From positions 27,413,192 through 27,477,191 of the forward strand of contig OX463781.1 in the NCBI GenBank assembly GCA_949825025.1: DNA of 64,000 nt, read 5' to 3'. Origin of the DNA: Siphlonurus alternatus (Eukaryota; Arthropoda; Insecta; Ephemeroptera; Siphlonuridae). Every line of letters begins with the position of its first letter. The stretch's first letter is position 1. A model generated the notes under the pieces. It did no database searches. It was not told where the DNA came from and saw only the letters and a program-made list of their open reading frames with translations. Positions 1 to 12,881 of this stretch are shown piece after piece. A program made the position numbers and the translations under genes.

Positions 1-446
1 ATGCTATAAAATTAAAATATTTTCTCAGTATCAATTTGTTAAAAGATTTTTTTTTCGCTCTATACGCATTTCACGATAAAAAGAAGTTAAGAAAAAAAAA
101 AAAGTTGAGAAAAAAATAAAGTTTTCTTTTGCTCTACAGTCATTGCATAAGGATCTGTTACAATGTAATCTGTGGCTTTAAGAATAAGCTGCAAAGAAGA
201 TTGACGAATTTAAATAGGCTTAACAGCTTTTAAACTTAGCTAGCCGTAATTTATTTATTTCTGATACAAATTACTCTAGTATGGAAAGAACGAAATAGAT
301 TATACAGACTCATTTCCGTTATTTTAAACTAGTTTTGATTATTTTTCTATAGTTTTTTTTTTTTTTTTTCGACTTGCTAGTTTTTAATATACACAGCATA
401 CTATAATAGAGTATGATTTTTTAGAGAAATTTATCTTTTCAAATAT

Positions 447-735
447 GAAATTTTTATTGCATATTTGGATAGAAGATATCGAGTTATGCATTTCAATTTT
501 ATTAAAAATAATAAACCCTCTGACACTCTCAAAATCGTGTGGGAAAAAGATGCTGTGACATCATAGTCATGTAACGTCTTCCCCTAGGCTTGCGTGTTAA
601 ATATTTGCATGACTATGACGTCACAGCGTTTTGCAGATCGAATTTAAGAGTGTTAAGGGGTTAAAAAGAATCTGAAAAAATCTTTATTACTACATAACTC
701 GAGGTCCTCTATCCAAATACAATAAAAAAATTTAT
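447..735. mobile_element. Palindromic MITE, family A, copy 1
   Basis: The two halves are inverted copies of each other along almost the whole element. A left end TATTTGGATAG and GAGTTATGCA match the right end CATAACTCGAG and CTATCCAAATA, and a central TGACATCATAGTCATG matches CATGACTATGACGTCA. There is no coding capacity, which is typical of a foldback/MITE. Four related copies are in the window. No target-site duplication is clear. The centre carries a CRE palindrome at 616-623. Confidence 0.8.
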
Positions 736-2085
736 GAAGATTGTCCTTTTTTACTTTTTAGCGGAAAGAAAGACTTGCAGCATCTATCGAATATAATAAT
801 TAGCATAAGTACTAAAGAACATTACATTAATTCAGCAAGTCTGCATGGTGCATACAAAGTTAGTTAAACTTCATCTTAATTAGTTAGATAAACCCCTAAT
901 TAGGCAGCGTAACAGTAAAAAAATTACGAGTTAATTGCTGATGATTGTAAAACATTAGTTATGTACATGAAGATTGAGTAGTTGATCGAACAATATTAAA
1001 TTGTATTGTTGTTTTACTTATTCCATATCTACAAAAATGCCCCTCCAGATTTTATATTATTCTTGTTCGTCTTTTTACTTTTTACTCTTTGTTGGCAATA
1101 TCGATATGAAAATAATGTGGAATCTTATTATATTGCATTCTTAATTTGAAAGAATTTTATAAAAATACATTTTATTTAAATCCAATACAAAACGCAGCAG
1201 TAGTACTATATACTAATAATAAACTTAATTTGAAAATTCCTCAATAACTGTTTTTTATAACAAAATAATATATTTTTAAGCTCCAGGTAGATGAAGAATA
1301 CTAATATTTGAAAACCTTTCTAAAAAAAAGTCAACTAATAACTTAAAATTCATGTCTCTGCTTCTCACATCGACCCAGTTTCTGTTGTATTATTGTTAAC
1401 TTTTCAAGCGTACCTTTGTTTGTTTTTCCTGTACAAGGAGAATAAATGTATATTTTTTCTTAAAAAAATATCTCTTATTGACTTTTGAATAGCTAAACAT
1501 CTTCATAACATTTAGAGGAACTGTATACATTAAAGAGTAAGTTTTAACAAACGTAAAAAACTTTTGTAAAGGAAAACTCTACAAAGATTTTTACCTGTAT
1601 AATATATGAGTATATATAATATATATATGTTATACATACATTAAATAATGTATATTCAACTTTATATACAAATTTTGTAGTAGAGTATATAGCCATTGGA
1701 TGCTATTTTTCACCGGACACAAAACGGTTTCTTTTCCTCTGCAAGCATACATTGATTTATTTATTGGTTCAACTTCGACTTGCTTTCCAACTATTCTGCT
1801 CCCTCCCTCTCCTCCCTTCAATTCTGCTCACAGTTTATGAAAACGTCCATAGAGTTTACGTAAGAAAATACCCACTTCTTACCTACGTGTGTACTTCTAA
1901 AAAATGCTGTTGCCTAGAGACTTGTTTGAACTTGTGACTACTCGCAATGTTTTACCACCTCTGCAAAACTTATAAATATTCCGTAAAACTTGAAAATATG
2001 TTTTAAAATCTTCCCTGTAGTGAGTAAGAAGTAAATTTGAAATAACTGGGACTGCCTTTTTATTTAACTGATTGGTTTACATTAT

Positions 2086-2236
2086 GTCTGTTCGTAAACC
2101 CTGCTCGGTGTACACCTTGCCACCACTTTCTTACACCAGTTCAGAGGGTGGGGTATGAAGTGCAGTGCAAATGGCGTCACGATTTTTTTTCATGAACTTG
2201 CTTAGAGTATACACCGAGCAAGGTTTACGAACAGAC
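2086..2236. mobile_element. 151-bp MITE with 30-bp terminal inverted repeats
   Basis: The left end GTCTGTTCGTAAACCCTGCT and CGGTGTACAC is inverted at the right end as GTATACACCGAGCAAGGTTT and ACGAACAGAC, with two mismatches in 30. No target-site duplication was identified. A similar right end (CAGGGTTTATGAAGAGACC, about 55232-55252) may be a solo arm. Confidence 0.8.
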
Positions 2237-3783
2237 CTCTCATGTAACTTAACAAAATGAAAAATAGTTTTTCGATTATTTATGTAATGATACATAAAAT
2301 CAAGTTATAATATTAACAATACATGTTGTATTATAAGTACATCATTAAGTAGTGACATAAATAACTGTGACTTTCATGTACTCCAAGTAATAAAACATTT
2401 GCATTACATTGCAATTTACTTGTAATTACAAGTACTGTACATGATATTTGCTACATCTTCTGAATACTTGGGTGAATAAACCTTATAATAGGTTATTCAT
2501 ATATAACGCAGCCTATAACAACATTGCAAAACGTATAATACTGTCAGGGTTCCAGCAATCCTTTCAGAATAACTTTAATGACACAACGTCATTTACATTC
2601 ACGAATTTTATTCATGAAATGTGTACAAAAGCAATCGCAATTACTGCGACATGCTAACAAGTAATTACATAAAATTAAAAATAATAATTACTGGATGAAA
2701 ATTTTGCAACGTATTTATTAATTTTAAGATTATAATAACAAAATCGTCAGTATTAATACTTGGTCGATTCTAAAGAGATGTTTTCCCAATTAAGTTGAAT
2801 TAAGGTTGAAAAGATGCCACGCACTGCTGCATATATAGAAAATGAATGCACTGCTCATTAACTTCAACACAAGCGCCTCTATTATATTTACTGCATTAAC
2901 TAATACTTGGGGAGTAATTATTAAACCCATCATAAGCTCAGACCTTTTGCCCTCAATGTTAATGAGATAGTTTTATAAGTGGAAATAACAAGATTTATAC
3001 TCTATGTTCATAATTATGTATATTTCATTAAGTCAAGTGTACACTTCCTGAAAACCGGAACGTTTCAATGAACCAACAGAAAAATATTAAGTTAAAATGG
3101 AATCCATTTAATGGAAAATATTTTGTAATTTAAAAATTGAACAAAGTCTTAATTATTTCAAAAAAATTTGAGTGTAAGAACTATGTTTTTTTTAATAAAT
3201 TATTTTAATTATGATGGTACCTGATCTGACCATAATTTCATCAAGTCGCACTGTACTGTGGTTGGCTGTTAATGATTTCATGGGATTCAGGTCTGCTTCA
3301 TGAAAGAAAAAAAAATGTAAATTTCTTAAAAATGCAATAAAAAATTACACAATTATTTTCAGTTCCTGCGTTTTAATTGCTAGACAGCACGCGTGTTCTT
3401 CTTACTTACTGACAACTTACCTGCAAAACTGTAGAAAAGCGTAACATTTTTACTGTCATTAGGTGTACATTCATTAAGAGGGCATTCTATATTGATTTTC
3501 TAGGTACAAGTAATTCTCTGCACGCGATGTTTCAACTTTGTATTTAATTGAATAATTCCATATTTCTGCATTAATGATCCATTATAAGAGTTACACAGAA
3601 TCTCAGGTAGGAAAAGTTGCAGCCTCATTAACTTCAAGTATTTGTTCTAAACAATTATTTTAGTATTACAGAAATTTCAAATTAATTATAAATATCATAA
3701 ATACAGTACTTCATTCATGATGCATGATATTATATTTGTTTAATAACAAATGTTTTTTTTTTTTTTTTTTTTTTTTTTTGCTT

Positions 3784-4068
3784 ATAATGGACAACGTGTA
3801 TACAATTTGTATACAATTTTTTGTATGTTATTATAATCTATATAAAAACACCATGAAAGTCATGCTTTAAAAAACATATTCAAAAAGTATTTCCATAATT
3901 ATGCTTGTGTCTTAAATATTTATATGATAATGGCGTCAAATCATTTTGCAGCATAATTGTAAGGGTGTTTGAGAGTTAAAAAAAAAAAAAAGATAAAAAT
4001 GGCTACATATCTCGAGATCATCTATGCAACCGCCCAATAAAAAAATCCTTGTAGCTTGTCCATTGAAA
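3784..4068. mobile_element. Degenerate palindromic MITE, family A, copy 2
   Basis: The right half (about 3900-4050) matches copy 1 in order: CTTAAATATTTATATGATAA, GGCGTCA, TTTTGCAG, AAGGGTGTTTGAGAGTT, ACATATCTCGAG, CATCTATGCAA. The outer ends AATGGACAAC and its inverse TTGTCCATTG define the limits. The left half is decayed. A 27-base poly-T run abuts the left end. Confidence 0.6.
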
Positions 4069-5353
4069 TTTGTTACCTTGATTCAGAGAACCAAAATTCA
4101 TTGCGGTTGTCAATAATCTTCGCGCCCGATGATTTTTTTTTTACATGAGGCGGACGTTTTGAATAGTTAACACCCCACTATGTCGACAAAACAAATACAT
4201 GTCTATATGTTTTGCACTTGAAACAACCATTTTAAATAATATATAACATTTACTTTAAATTGGAGTCACAAAAAATTAAACTTGCAAAGTTGATAAGCCA
4301 GAGTGACATTTTCCATTTGAATTCTTAAAAGCCAAATAGAAAAGACAGTGGCACATGTTTTTTCTTTGGAAGCAAACGGATAGAAGGTCGCTGTTGGTAT
4401 TTGCTGGCCAGCTTTAACTGGACATCTAGTTTGTTTTTTTTTGTGATGCGTTTTTGCGGGGGCAATGGAAAGCTCTCAGCGAAATTGCGACTCTGGAGTC
4501 GTGAATGTGAGTCTCAAGTAGCCAGAATAACCTAAAGAGCAGTAGGCTAATCAAATGCCAAAAAACCTTGAACTGGGCCGAGATTGACTTGGAAATGGAA
4601 GTGAGAGGTATTCAAATACTTTCAATGTTAAGTGTTCAAATACAGAGATGAAAATAAATAATATGCTAAAATCAAACTTCAGTGGATTAGCCACATATCG
4701 TATTGCTGAGTGTTGTCTAGTCCTGAATTGTTTTTTGGAAATTCATAATAATCATCATCATCTTTTTAAATTAATTTATTAATTAATTTATATATTATAG
4801 ATATTTCATATTTGTTTTTAAAGTAATTTTAGCTAAAAAATATACCTGTATAATTATTTTTTAAGCTTTATATGTGAGTGACTCCATCAACCACACTGGG
4901 TTACTAAAATATATAGAAAATGTTCTTCCTTGTTGGGTTGCAAGGAAATAAAGAGTAAAAAAAAAAAATCAATTTAAAAAGGAGACAAAATAGCTTTTAG
5001 TAAAATCCCCGGTCCATTATAGTTTTGTTTATCATTTTCTGAGAACATTATTATGAAACTAAATATTGTACCATTTTTAAAAGATATTCCAACGTTAACA
5101 GTTTTTACAGTCTGCTAAAATATTTACTGTGCTGAGATTTGCTGGGGCTTCTGCTTGTAGCGAGAACGGCGCGCCTCCCTAGAGACTTCCCTCCTGATCA
5201 TCTCTCGGAGAGGTCCGACTCTCGGAAAATAAAAACTTTTTCCACTGTAGGTCCTAACGTCTACTTTCTGGTATGAGGATAATAAGAATAATATTTTTTG
5301 TTTTTACTATTGTTTCGTTTAATAAAAGATTTGTTTTGTTTACTTAACAACAT

Positions 5354-5424
5354 AATTGAGTATCAACCTCAATTTTTTTTTATTGTGGAAATTAATAAAG
5401 AGAGGGTGCATAGTTATGCTACTC

Positions 5425-5458
<34 letters not shown>

Positions 5459-5716
5459 AGAGTTTTTAGAGACCAGGAAATCTTGTTAAAATTTATTCAA
5501 AGTTCAGGTTTCAAATCACGCCCATTTTAGTCCTATCCTTTTTATTAAGAAGTGACGCCTTTCACTCTGTCTCTTTTTCCCTCTGTACTTTCCATATAAT
5601 CATATTTTTTTAAAGTTCATGGGTTCTATTTTTTTAATTACAAATTATAGCATAAATTTGCACCTTTTTTTTTTCCATTTCTGCAATTCAAAATTTTGAG
5701 GTCGATACTCTATTCT
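5354..5716. mobile_element. Palindromic MITE, family B, copy 1
   Basis: The left end GAGTATCAACCTCAA, with AGAGAGGGTGCATAGTTATG, is inverted at the right end as AGCATAAATTTGCACC and TTTTGAGGTCGATACTC. The element matches the copies at 15079 and 60649. It holds a 29-base poly-T run (5428-5456). Confidence 0.7.
5428..5456. repeat. Poly-T run (29 bases)
   Basis: An uninterrupted T run inside a family B MITE. Similar runs are 3753-3779 (27 T) and a 30-base poly-A at 52151-52180. Confidence 0.95.
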
Positions 5717-7073
5717 AGGATATATGCATATATATTATATATAAAAAATTATATTTTTCACAAAGAGTTATATTTATGATACTTCATATTTTATTAAAAT
5801 AATAATTGAATTAATTATTTAAGTGCTGTTGGCTAAAAGATTTTTTACATTTTTTAAACAAAATGTAATAACTTCCACGCATAATGGCACGTGCAGTAGA
5901 AACAAAACAAAAACCAAAGCTATTGAACTGTGTCAAAATTATCGGTCTTCAAAAAATGGACCTTAAAGTTTAATATAACTTCAATTATCAAATTAAATCG
6001 CAATTTGAATTCAGCAGATTTTTTTTAAACAAGAGTGAAGTGAGTTGTTTTCATTAGCAAGTATCTATATATAAACCTTTGTTATTTTATGAATACATTA
6101 CTGCAACGCACATAAAATACAACCATATCAAATTATATTTTAAATCTTGAATGTATTTACACAAAATTATAAATTATACCAGCTGTAATTCTGATTAAAA
6201 TGAATCACAATTAGAATTCGCTCTTTTGATATAATTTTAAAATACCATTTTTTTTTAAACTTGATAAAATTTATATTTAATTCTATACTTTAAAAGCCAT
6301 AAATTGACTATATAAAATAATAAAAGCAGTAATATTACATTAAAAAGTAATTCTTTGTCATAAATTATGATTTTTTTTTTGCGATATTCTTTACATTATA
6401 TAGGTCAAATGCACGGTGGTACATACATTGTTGGAAGAAAACGGTCGGTGACATGATCACATGGCTCATTGATGTGAGACACTGGCTGGCAAGCGATCAG
6501 TACATAGCGTTTGACTAATCGAGTGCAAACGTGTCACTTTGATGCATGGCCGCCTCAACCGCTTTTGCTGCAGCAACCAGCCACCCTTGCTTTTCCATTA
6601 ACCGTCAAGAATGTCAAGATTAAAAAATCTACTGTTGACATAAATTTATAGTAAAATTATATAGTACATTTTCAAAACACTTTAAAACTAAATTTTTCAA
6701 ATATTTATGTAGTTTTTTTGTGGGATGTTTTTTTTTTATAGAATTTTGTTTAAATGAAAGTGAATAAATCAAATTACTGAATGATGAAACTATACAAAAC
6801 AATCTACCATTGATGACTAATTTACCTTATTAATTATTGTAATATTATAAAACAAATTTAAATGTATATCTTAAAATATTTCTTAAATAAAAATAGAAAA
6901 TAGATATTTAAAATGTGTTACTTCAAAATAAAACATGAAATTAGAAATTTTAAATGTGTTTAAAAATTATGCTTTTTTTTTAAATATTACATGAATGTAT
7001 GAATGCATCTCACTTTGTGACTTAAGTTTTAATTTTAGACAGTTTCAGGAACTCGTAGAGTAAATGATGCGAG

Positions 7074-7076
<3 letters not shown>

Positions 7077-7150
<74 letters not shown>
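7077..7150. repeat. (GA)n microsatellite
   Basis: About 37 uninterrupted AG units, followed immediately by a GC-richer island (7150-7480). Confidence 0.98.
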
Positions 7151-7154
<4 letters not shown>

Positions 7155-7480
7155 GTGCAGTTGAAACTGTGGTGTTTGCTGTTCAGAAATTACAGCTTGG
7201 AAGCAGCAACTGTGGGGCTGGCTGGGAGGTTCGGGAAGGGGGGTGATGGCAGTCACATGTTGAGCTCTAATTGCAAGGAGAATTCTCTCTCTCTGATTCC
7301 AATCTCAGCTCCTCGCGGGAGGCGGCACAAGTTGCCCGGGACACAGCTGGCTCCCCCCCCCCCCCTCCCCCAGCAAGTTTGTGTCACCCCCCGGCTTGAC
7401 GCGCCAGTAGACATACGGGGAGCCAGGTGCTCTTCAAGGCGCCACTTGTACGATGCTGCAAAATCAAATTTAGAACAAAT
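7150..7480. other. GC-richer island next to (GA)n
   Basis: A local rise in GC with poly-C and poly-G runs in otherwise AT-rich sequence. Open frames on both strands overlap and resemble nothing known. It could be a regulatory element or simply a repeat remnant. No recognisable motif decides this. Confidence 0.35.
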
Positions 7481-10413
7481 AAACAATGAAAAGGCCTCAA
7501 ATAAATAGGTGCTTTTTGCAATACTTTCAGGCCATAATATTCACCATCAATTATTATCGATTCATTAGATCGTGTGTATTATTAGTTTTGTTTCATTTTC
7601 ATTGATCAGTCAATTTTGCAAGTAATTTTTAATAAACTACTCAAAATATAAACAAATGTAGCGAAATATATTCTTTATTATTTAATTGTGAGGTTATATA
7701 CTAGCTACATTGCAAAATTGTTTTCTTATATTTTTTAAAATTTCTTACTGTTAATATTGGTAATATTTATAATACAATTTATTAGGAATTGATATCCTGT
7801 AAGCTATACAATTTCTTCAACATATATGCTAAAAAAGTTGCCTACAATCCAGGGGTTCATCCCCTGCGAATTCCATGAGAGCGGAGTATCTAAACCTAAT
7901 AACGTTCCTTGCTTACTTTAACTACCAACTTCTCCTGCAGCAGCAGCAGCTAGCGTTGTGTAAAGAAACAGTTGCGCTAACTACCAGCCGGTTCTCTAAT
8001 GCAATTTAAAGCTTACGACAAGTCAAGAGTTCAGATGTCGGGGAAACCTTTTAAAGAAGAACTGCAGGTAAACATGCTCCCAGTTTAACCTGCTGGCTGT
8101 AACCTGATAGATCGTCGTCACAAATCTACATAGGCCAGACAAGCACGGGTTAAACGACACCTTAAAGTTAAAGCATCCCCTTTAAGTGATACGCTGAGAC
8201 TGAGGTAGGTTATTAGAACAGTAATCAATTAGTCAGTTAGCTTAAAATATAATAAGAAATTATGGCTATGTATAAATTTATAATAGAATTTAGATTCTAA
8301 ATAAAAATGTTATTAGTTTTTCTAATAGAATAATAAATTGATAAATTAAATACAGAAGTTTTTATATGCAGTATTTTAAATGCGTGATAATTTTGTATTT
8401 ATAATTCTATAATAATAATATTAAAAATGAGATTAAAAAGTACAATAATAATATATTAAAAGGATGAGATACTTCATATTTTCGTCGTATAGCAATTAAT
8501 GCTATACTTACTTGTCTTATTGTATTTATGAGAAAAAACATTAGAATTAAAGATTGAATTGTAACATAAAATTATAAAACAGAAAATGATTTATTATAAT
8601 TATATTATTTTGATTAATTATCATATTTATTGACAATTTTTAAATAAGTGTTTGTTGTCGTGGCTCTATCCGTAATACCCACATTTTCATCATTAAAACT
8701 AAGATGGGCAAGTTTGTAAAATTCCTTCATCTTACTTAAATTTTCTATTAATATTTTTGGCTAACAAATTTGAAGACTCTTATCTCGCCACTCGGGAACG
8801 TGCATGAAGACTTAAAAGTTAACGTTGTTATGGCTTAAATTGCGTCATAAGCTTTTAATGTATTATGTGAGACGACGGCGTGAAGACAGCTTACATTATC
8901 AAATACGTCATAATATTTTTACGTCGCTCACTTTTCTCATCATACCGGTGGAAAAAATTATCGCACTTGATGGAGAAAAGTTAAACACTAATACAATTTG
9001 CATCATGGAGACCTGAATAAGGTGATCAAATGTTAACATAAATTTGTTGTTATATAATAAGTTTAATAACAATGAAAACAAAAAATTGTACAAATTTTAA
9101 CTTCCATAACATCTCTTCAATGTTTTAATAATTTATTTAAATTATCAAGTTTCAGATCATGAAATTTGTGTACATATTTTGAAATTAAACCTGGTTAAAA
9201 AGTTGTAAAATATTCATAAACATGTTTATTGTTATTAAATAGAAATAATAGAATTGTAGAATATAAATGCAAGTATACTTTTTAAAAAAATAAAATTATA
9301 TTTAAAATTTATTCTATTATTAGAGAGAATTAATTTAAATTCAATTAAACTGCATAATAAATTTTGAATAATAATAGAATATATTATATATTGATAGGAG
9401 AATTTATAAATATTTTTATTTTATTGAAGAATAGTATAAAAAGAAATTTATATTCATGTATTACTACATTTGTATTCATCCGACTGCTGAGAGTGACCCT
9501 GTGTTTGAGATTGCATAGAGAGGTTTAATATTTGATTCGGCCACACGGCAGGAATGCGGAATGGGCCACCACCACCACACTCCTCGGTCCTACTCCAACG
9601 ATCGCTGTGGTGCACCATGGGCAGATGGTCGGAGAAAGAAAGAGCGACTGAAACACGAGACAATAACACTCAGAATTTCAGAATAATATTGACCTCAAAG
9701 CGGCTTGCAGCCAACATTCTGTGTTGGTGCCATATTGCAACAAACTACTTTTTATGTTTATGTGGTGCTTGCAAGCTTTATGGAAACTAAATTGACTCAC
9801 TGTTATTATATTTCTATTATGCTATATATATTACACTGTGCATTTCCACTTATATTTCATTTTAGAGGAGATTTTATGGTTTCTGTAGTGTATTTGCTGG
9901 ATTATTTTGCTTGATAAAAAAATTACGATTAAAAAAAAAGGAACAATATAAAGAACTACAAGTTAAGTAAAATAATAAATACTTGCTAAATCTCATATTG
10001 ATAAAATTGAAAAAAAATGTGGTATTTAAACATTATATAATTTTGGTTGTACAAGTTGAAAATATAGTTTTTTATTTGTTATATAAATTATTGCTATCTT
10101 TATATTAGATTTCTTGTGTTACGAGATCGAGGTCCAGACAAATTATTTGCAAGACGACAAGGCAAGACATATGGCAAGCTTGCATTGTGTGTACGAAGAC
10201 GCCCCTTCGTGTATTTGGACAAGTCGTAAAAGAGGCGCTAGACAGATTGGACACTGTCACTCGGTCTTGGCTTCTTGGCTCGCTGCCGCCACGATACGAT
10301 GACGTCACAGCTCCTCGCTGCTTTACACTACACAACGTTAATAAACTTTTCATTCACTCTTTTATACTTCAAATAATAACAACTCTTGATTAAATTGGAA
10401 TTTATGTTTTCTT

Positions 10414-10547
10414 AAGCCTATATTACACGATACAATTTTTCCTTAAAAGAAAATTTCATCTCCATACAAACAAATGGAGTTTGTGTATTCTTGAAAGGAA
10501 AAATTGTATGCAATAGTTAGAAAAATTGTATCGTGTAATACCGGCTT
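10414..10547. mobile_element. 134-bp MITE, AAGCCGGTATTACAC-type, copy 1
   Basis: The left end AAGCCTATATTACACGATAC followed by AATTTTT is inverted at the right end as AAAAATTGTATCGTGTAATA and CCGGCTT, a 27-bp TIR with two mismatches. A second, more diverged member lies at 51133-51286. Confidence 0.8.
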
Positions 10548-11922
10548 TACTCAATTTTCTAAGCTAACATTTCAGAACTGGCTCCTTTAAATTTAATATA
10601 TGATTTTTAAGATATATAAGCCATCAAAATTTCAGTAGAGAAAATATATGATAAAATTTTAATGCAAAAACAGGTAATAATTCAACATAAATCTTGTAGT
10701 TATAATTTCTACAAATTTCTATGATTTCTCTCAAATCCCTCCTATTAGCTGACATATTTTCAAAGAAGAATTTTTACAATTTACTTCATTTAATCTTGTC
10801 ACCATATCTATACCTACAGTAAAATAATCAGAAATAAAGTAAAATTTTATTTGGTAAAATAGTTACGTATAATTCAAAAATTACGTTGGTGATATAATTG
10901 ACGATATTTTGTCAACATTACTTGGTAAATTATTTCTGCCACATAAATTATGACGGAGTAGCTGGCAGCGTTGGAGGAGGTGGACGAACGTTGCAGCGTA
11001 ATCTGGGAAACGAGTAAGGCGATTTGTTTTAATTTGCTACTGCACACTCGTCGAGTTCGCCCAGGACGCCCAGTGCGAGAGCCGGCCATGGTATTATAGC
11101 ATTGTTGCTTCTAATAAAGCTAAGCTGCTCGCACTTCCTGCCCCCTCCCCCCCCTCCCACCACAGCTAATTTTTTTTTATACATTCTACTAACAACATGA
11201 CTTATGACTAAAATTGTAATAGTGAGTACAAAATAATGCTCGTATTTTCCAAATAAACATGGAGGAAAGTCTATATATGGAGAAATAGGATAAAAAAATA
11301 ACAAGATATTATTTTAATACCTTATTTGATGACGTTCACAGTAATTTAGCAACAATATTTCTATGCACAAGTATTGATAATGTCTAAATTTGCTGGGAAC
11401 TCAACATCACAGGCATTAATAAAAAATTTCTAGATGTTATTTTGTTAAAAAAAATCATTATTCGTAGAAGTTGGTCTTACCTTAGTCATTAAGTAAATAT
11501 TATAAATATGTATAATGAGTCTATATAGCTCTATTCTTAAAATTTGTAAAAAGGAAATTTAATAACGTAAAAAACAACCAAAACAAGGAACAAAAATATG
11601 TTTTAAAATAAAATAAATATTCTCTCCTTGTATAATATATAGAACCTCTTATTACACAACTTCACTTTTCTCCTTTATTGTATAGAGATTATAAAAAATA
11701 AAGTTTGAATAATAAAACTACTCCAATTAATTGTTATGTCCGCTTAAGCAATATAAAAGAATATTGCATGTTAAAGTTTTACGACTTCTTAAATTAAGTT
11801 TATCATCATCCCTTATACTTGTTCTTTATTCACCTTTTGTTTTCTTAACATTTTATTTGCTCTCTTGACTTAATCTTCTAGCGGCTTGTTTCTCGAGTCT
11901 TTCCGAGTAAACAACAGCAAAG

Positions 11923-12034
<112 letters not shown>

Positions 12035-12689
12035 TTCCGCTGCTCGCGCGTCTTCCTTCCAAATTAGCTAATCGAGTTGGGGGTGGGGGGTTGACTGCGG
12101 CTCGGTGGGGTTGCTGTTGATTGGTTATCACCCAGCAAGGAGCTGCAAACGAACAACTCGTCGCTATTTGCTAACTGTGTTACAACAACCCTACAAGCAC
12201 AAAGCAATAAATTTAAAGACAAAAGAGAAGAGCAGTGAAAATCAAGTATGACTCAGCTATTTAGAGTCAGATTAAAATTTATGGAGATTTTGCTGAAAAT
12301 ACAATGTTTCATATACTTTGTTTTCCTTTTGTTCCAACGATAATAATATTTATACCGTATAATACATGAAGATACATTTTGCCTTATTTTGTGAAATATT
12401 ATAATTATGGCAATTAAAAGTCTGTACATTCTAACTTACTTCCCTATTTCAATGATGTGTCTGTAAAATCTAAATTACAACTAAAAAAATATATATATTA
12501 TATTGCATATTTTTTATCATAATTTATTTTACTCATGATTTTTTTTGTATAAGAAATTATAACAATTTCAGAGAATTGTTAAAAACTACTTTCAATAAAT
12601 TACCATCCGAAGTTTCATAATAAGCTAACATCTCTGCAGAATTCTAACCAAACAACTGATAAAATTACATGTTTAGATCAATGCGGATG

Positions 12690-12771
12690 CAGCTCCCCCC
12701 CCCCCTTCCTTCTCTTCCACTTTTCTTTGCCACGTTTGAGTGACGTTCTAACGAGCTGTTTGTGTCCGCAG
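12690..12771 (+). promoter_or_regulatory. 3' splice-site region of exon a with poly-C run
   Basis: A C run (about 12695-12705) followed by CTTCCTTCTCTTCC, then GTTTGTGTCCGCAG at the acceptor. The pyrimidine-rich stretch lies 30-75 bp upstream of the splice site. The immediate acceptor tract is only moderately pyrimidine-rich. Confidence 0.6.
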
Positions 12772-12881
12772 GTCCCGTGCAGGAGGACCCCGAGTTCACG
12801 GAGGTGATTGAGAACATCACGGTGCCCGCGGGCCGGAACGTCAAACTCTCGTGCTCAGTCAAGAACCTCGGAACGTACAAG
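12772..12881 (+). CDS. DIP/lachesin-family Ig protein, internal exon a (N-terminal half of Ig domain 1)
   Basis: This internal exon is preceded by a CAG acceptor and followed by the donor GTGAGT. It begins with the last two bases of a codon split by the upstream intron (phase 1), then encodes 36 residues and ends in phase 0. The peptide starts PVQEDPEFTEVIENITVPAG and continues to NLGTYK. It carries the B-strand cysteine (residue 27, KLSCSV), which would pair with the cysteine in the next exon, and a likely N-glycosylation sequon NIT at 14-16. The pattern of an F..x.I.NITV.AGR start and a C.V..LG.YK end is typical of Ig1 in insect DIP/lachesin-like proteins. These bind Dpr proteins at the neuronal surface in synaptic partner recognition (family knowledge). 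Reading through the donor adds an unrelated peptide and a stop at 12972. A poly-C run lies about 65 bp upstream in the polypyrimidine region. The exact paralogue is not assigned. Confidence 0.9.
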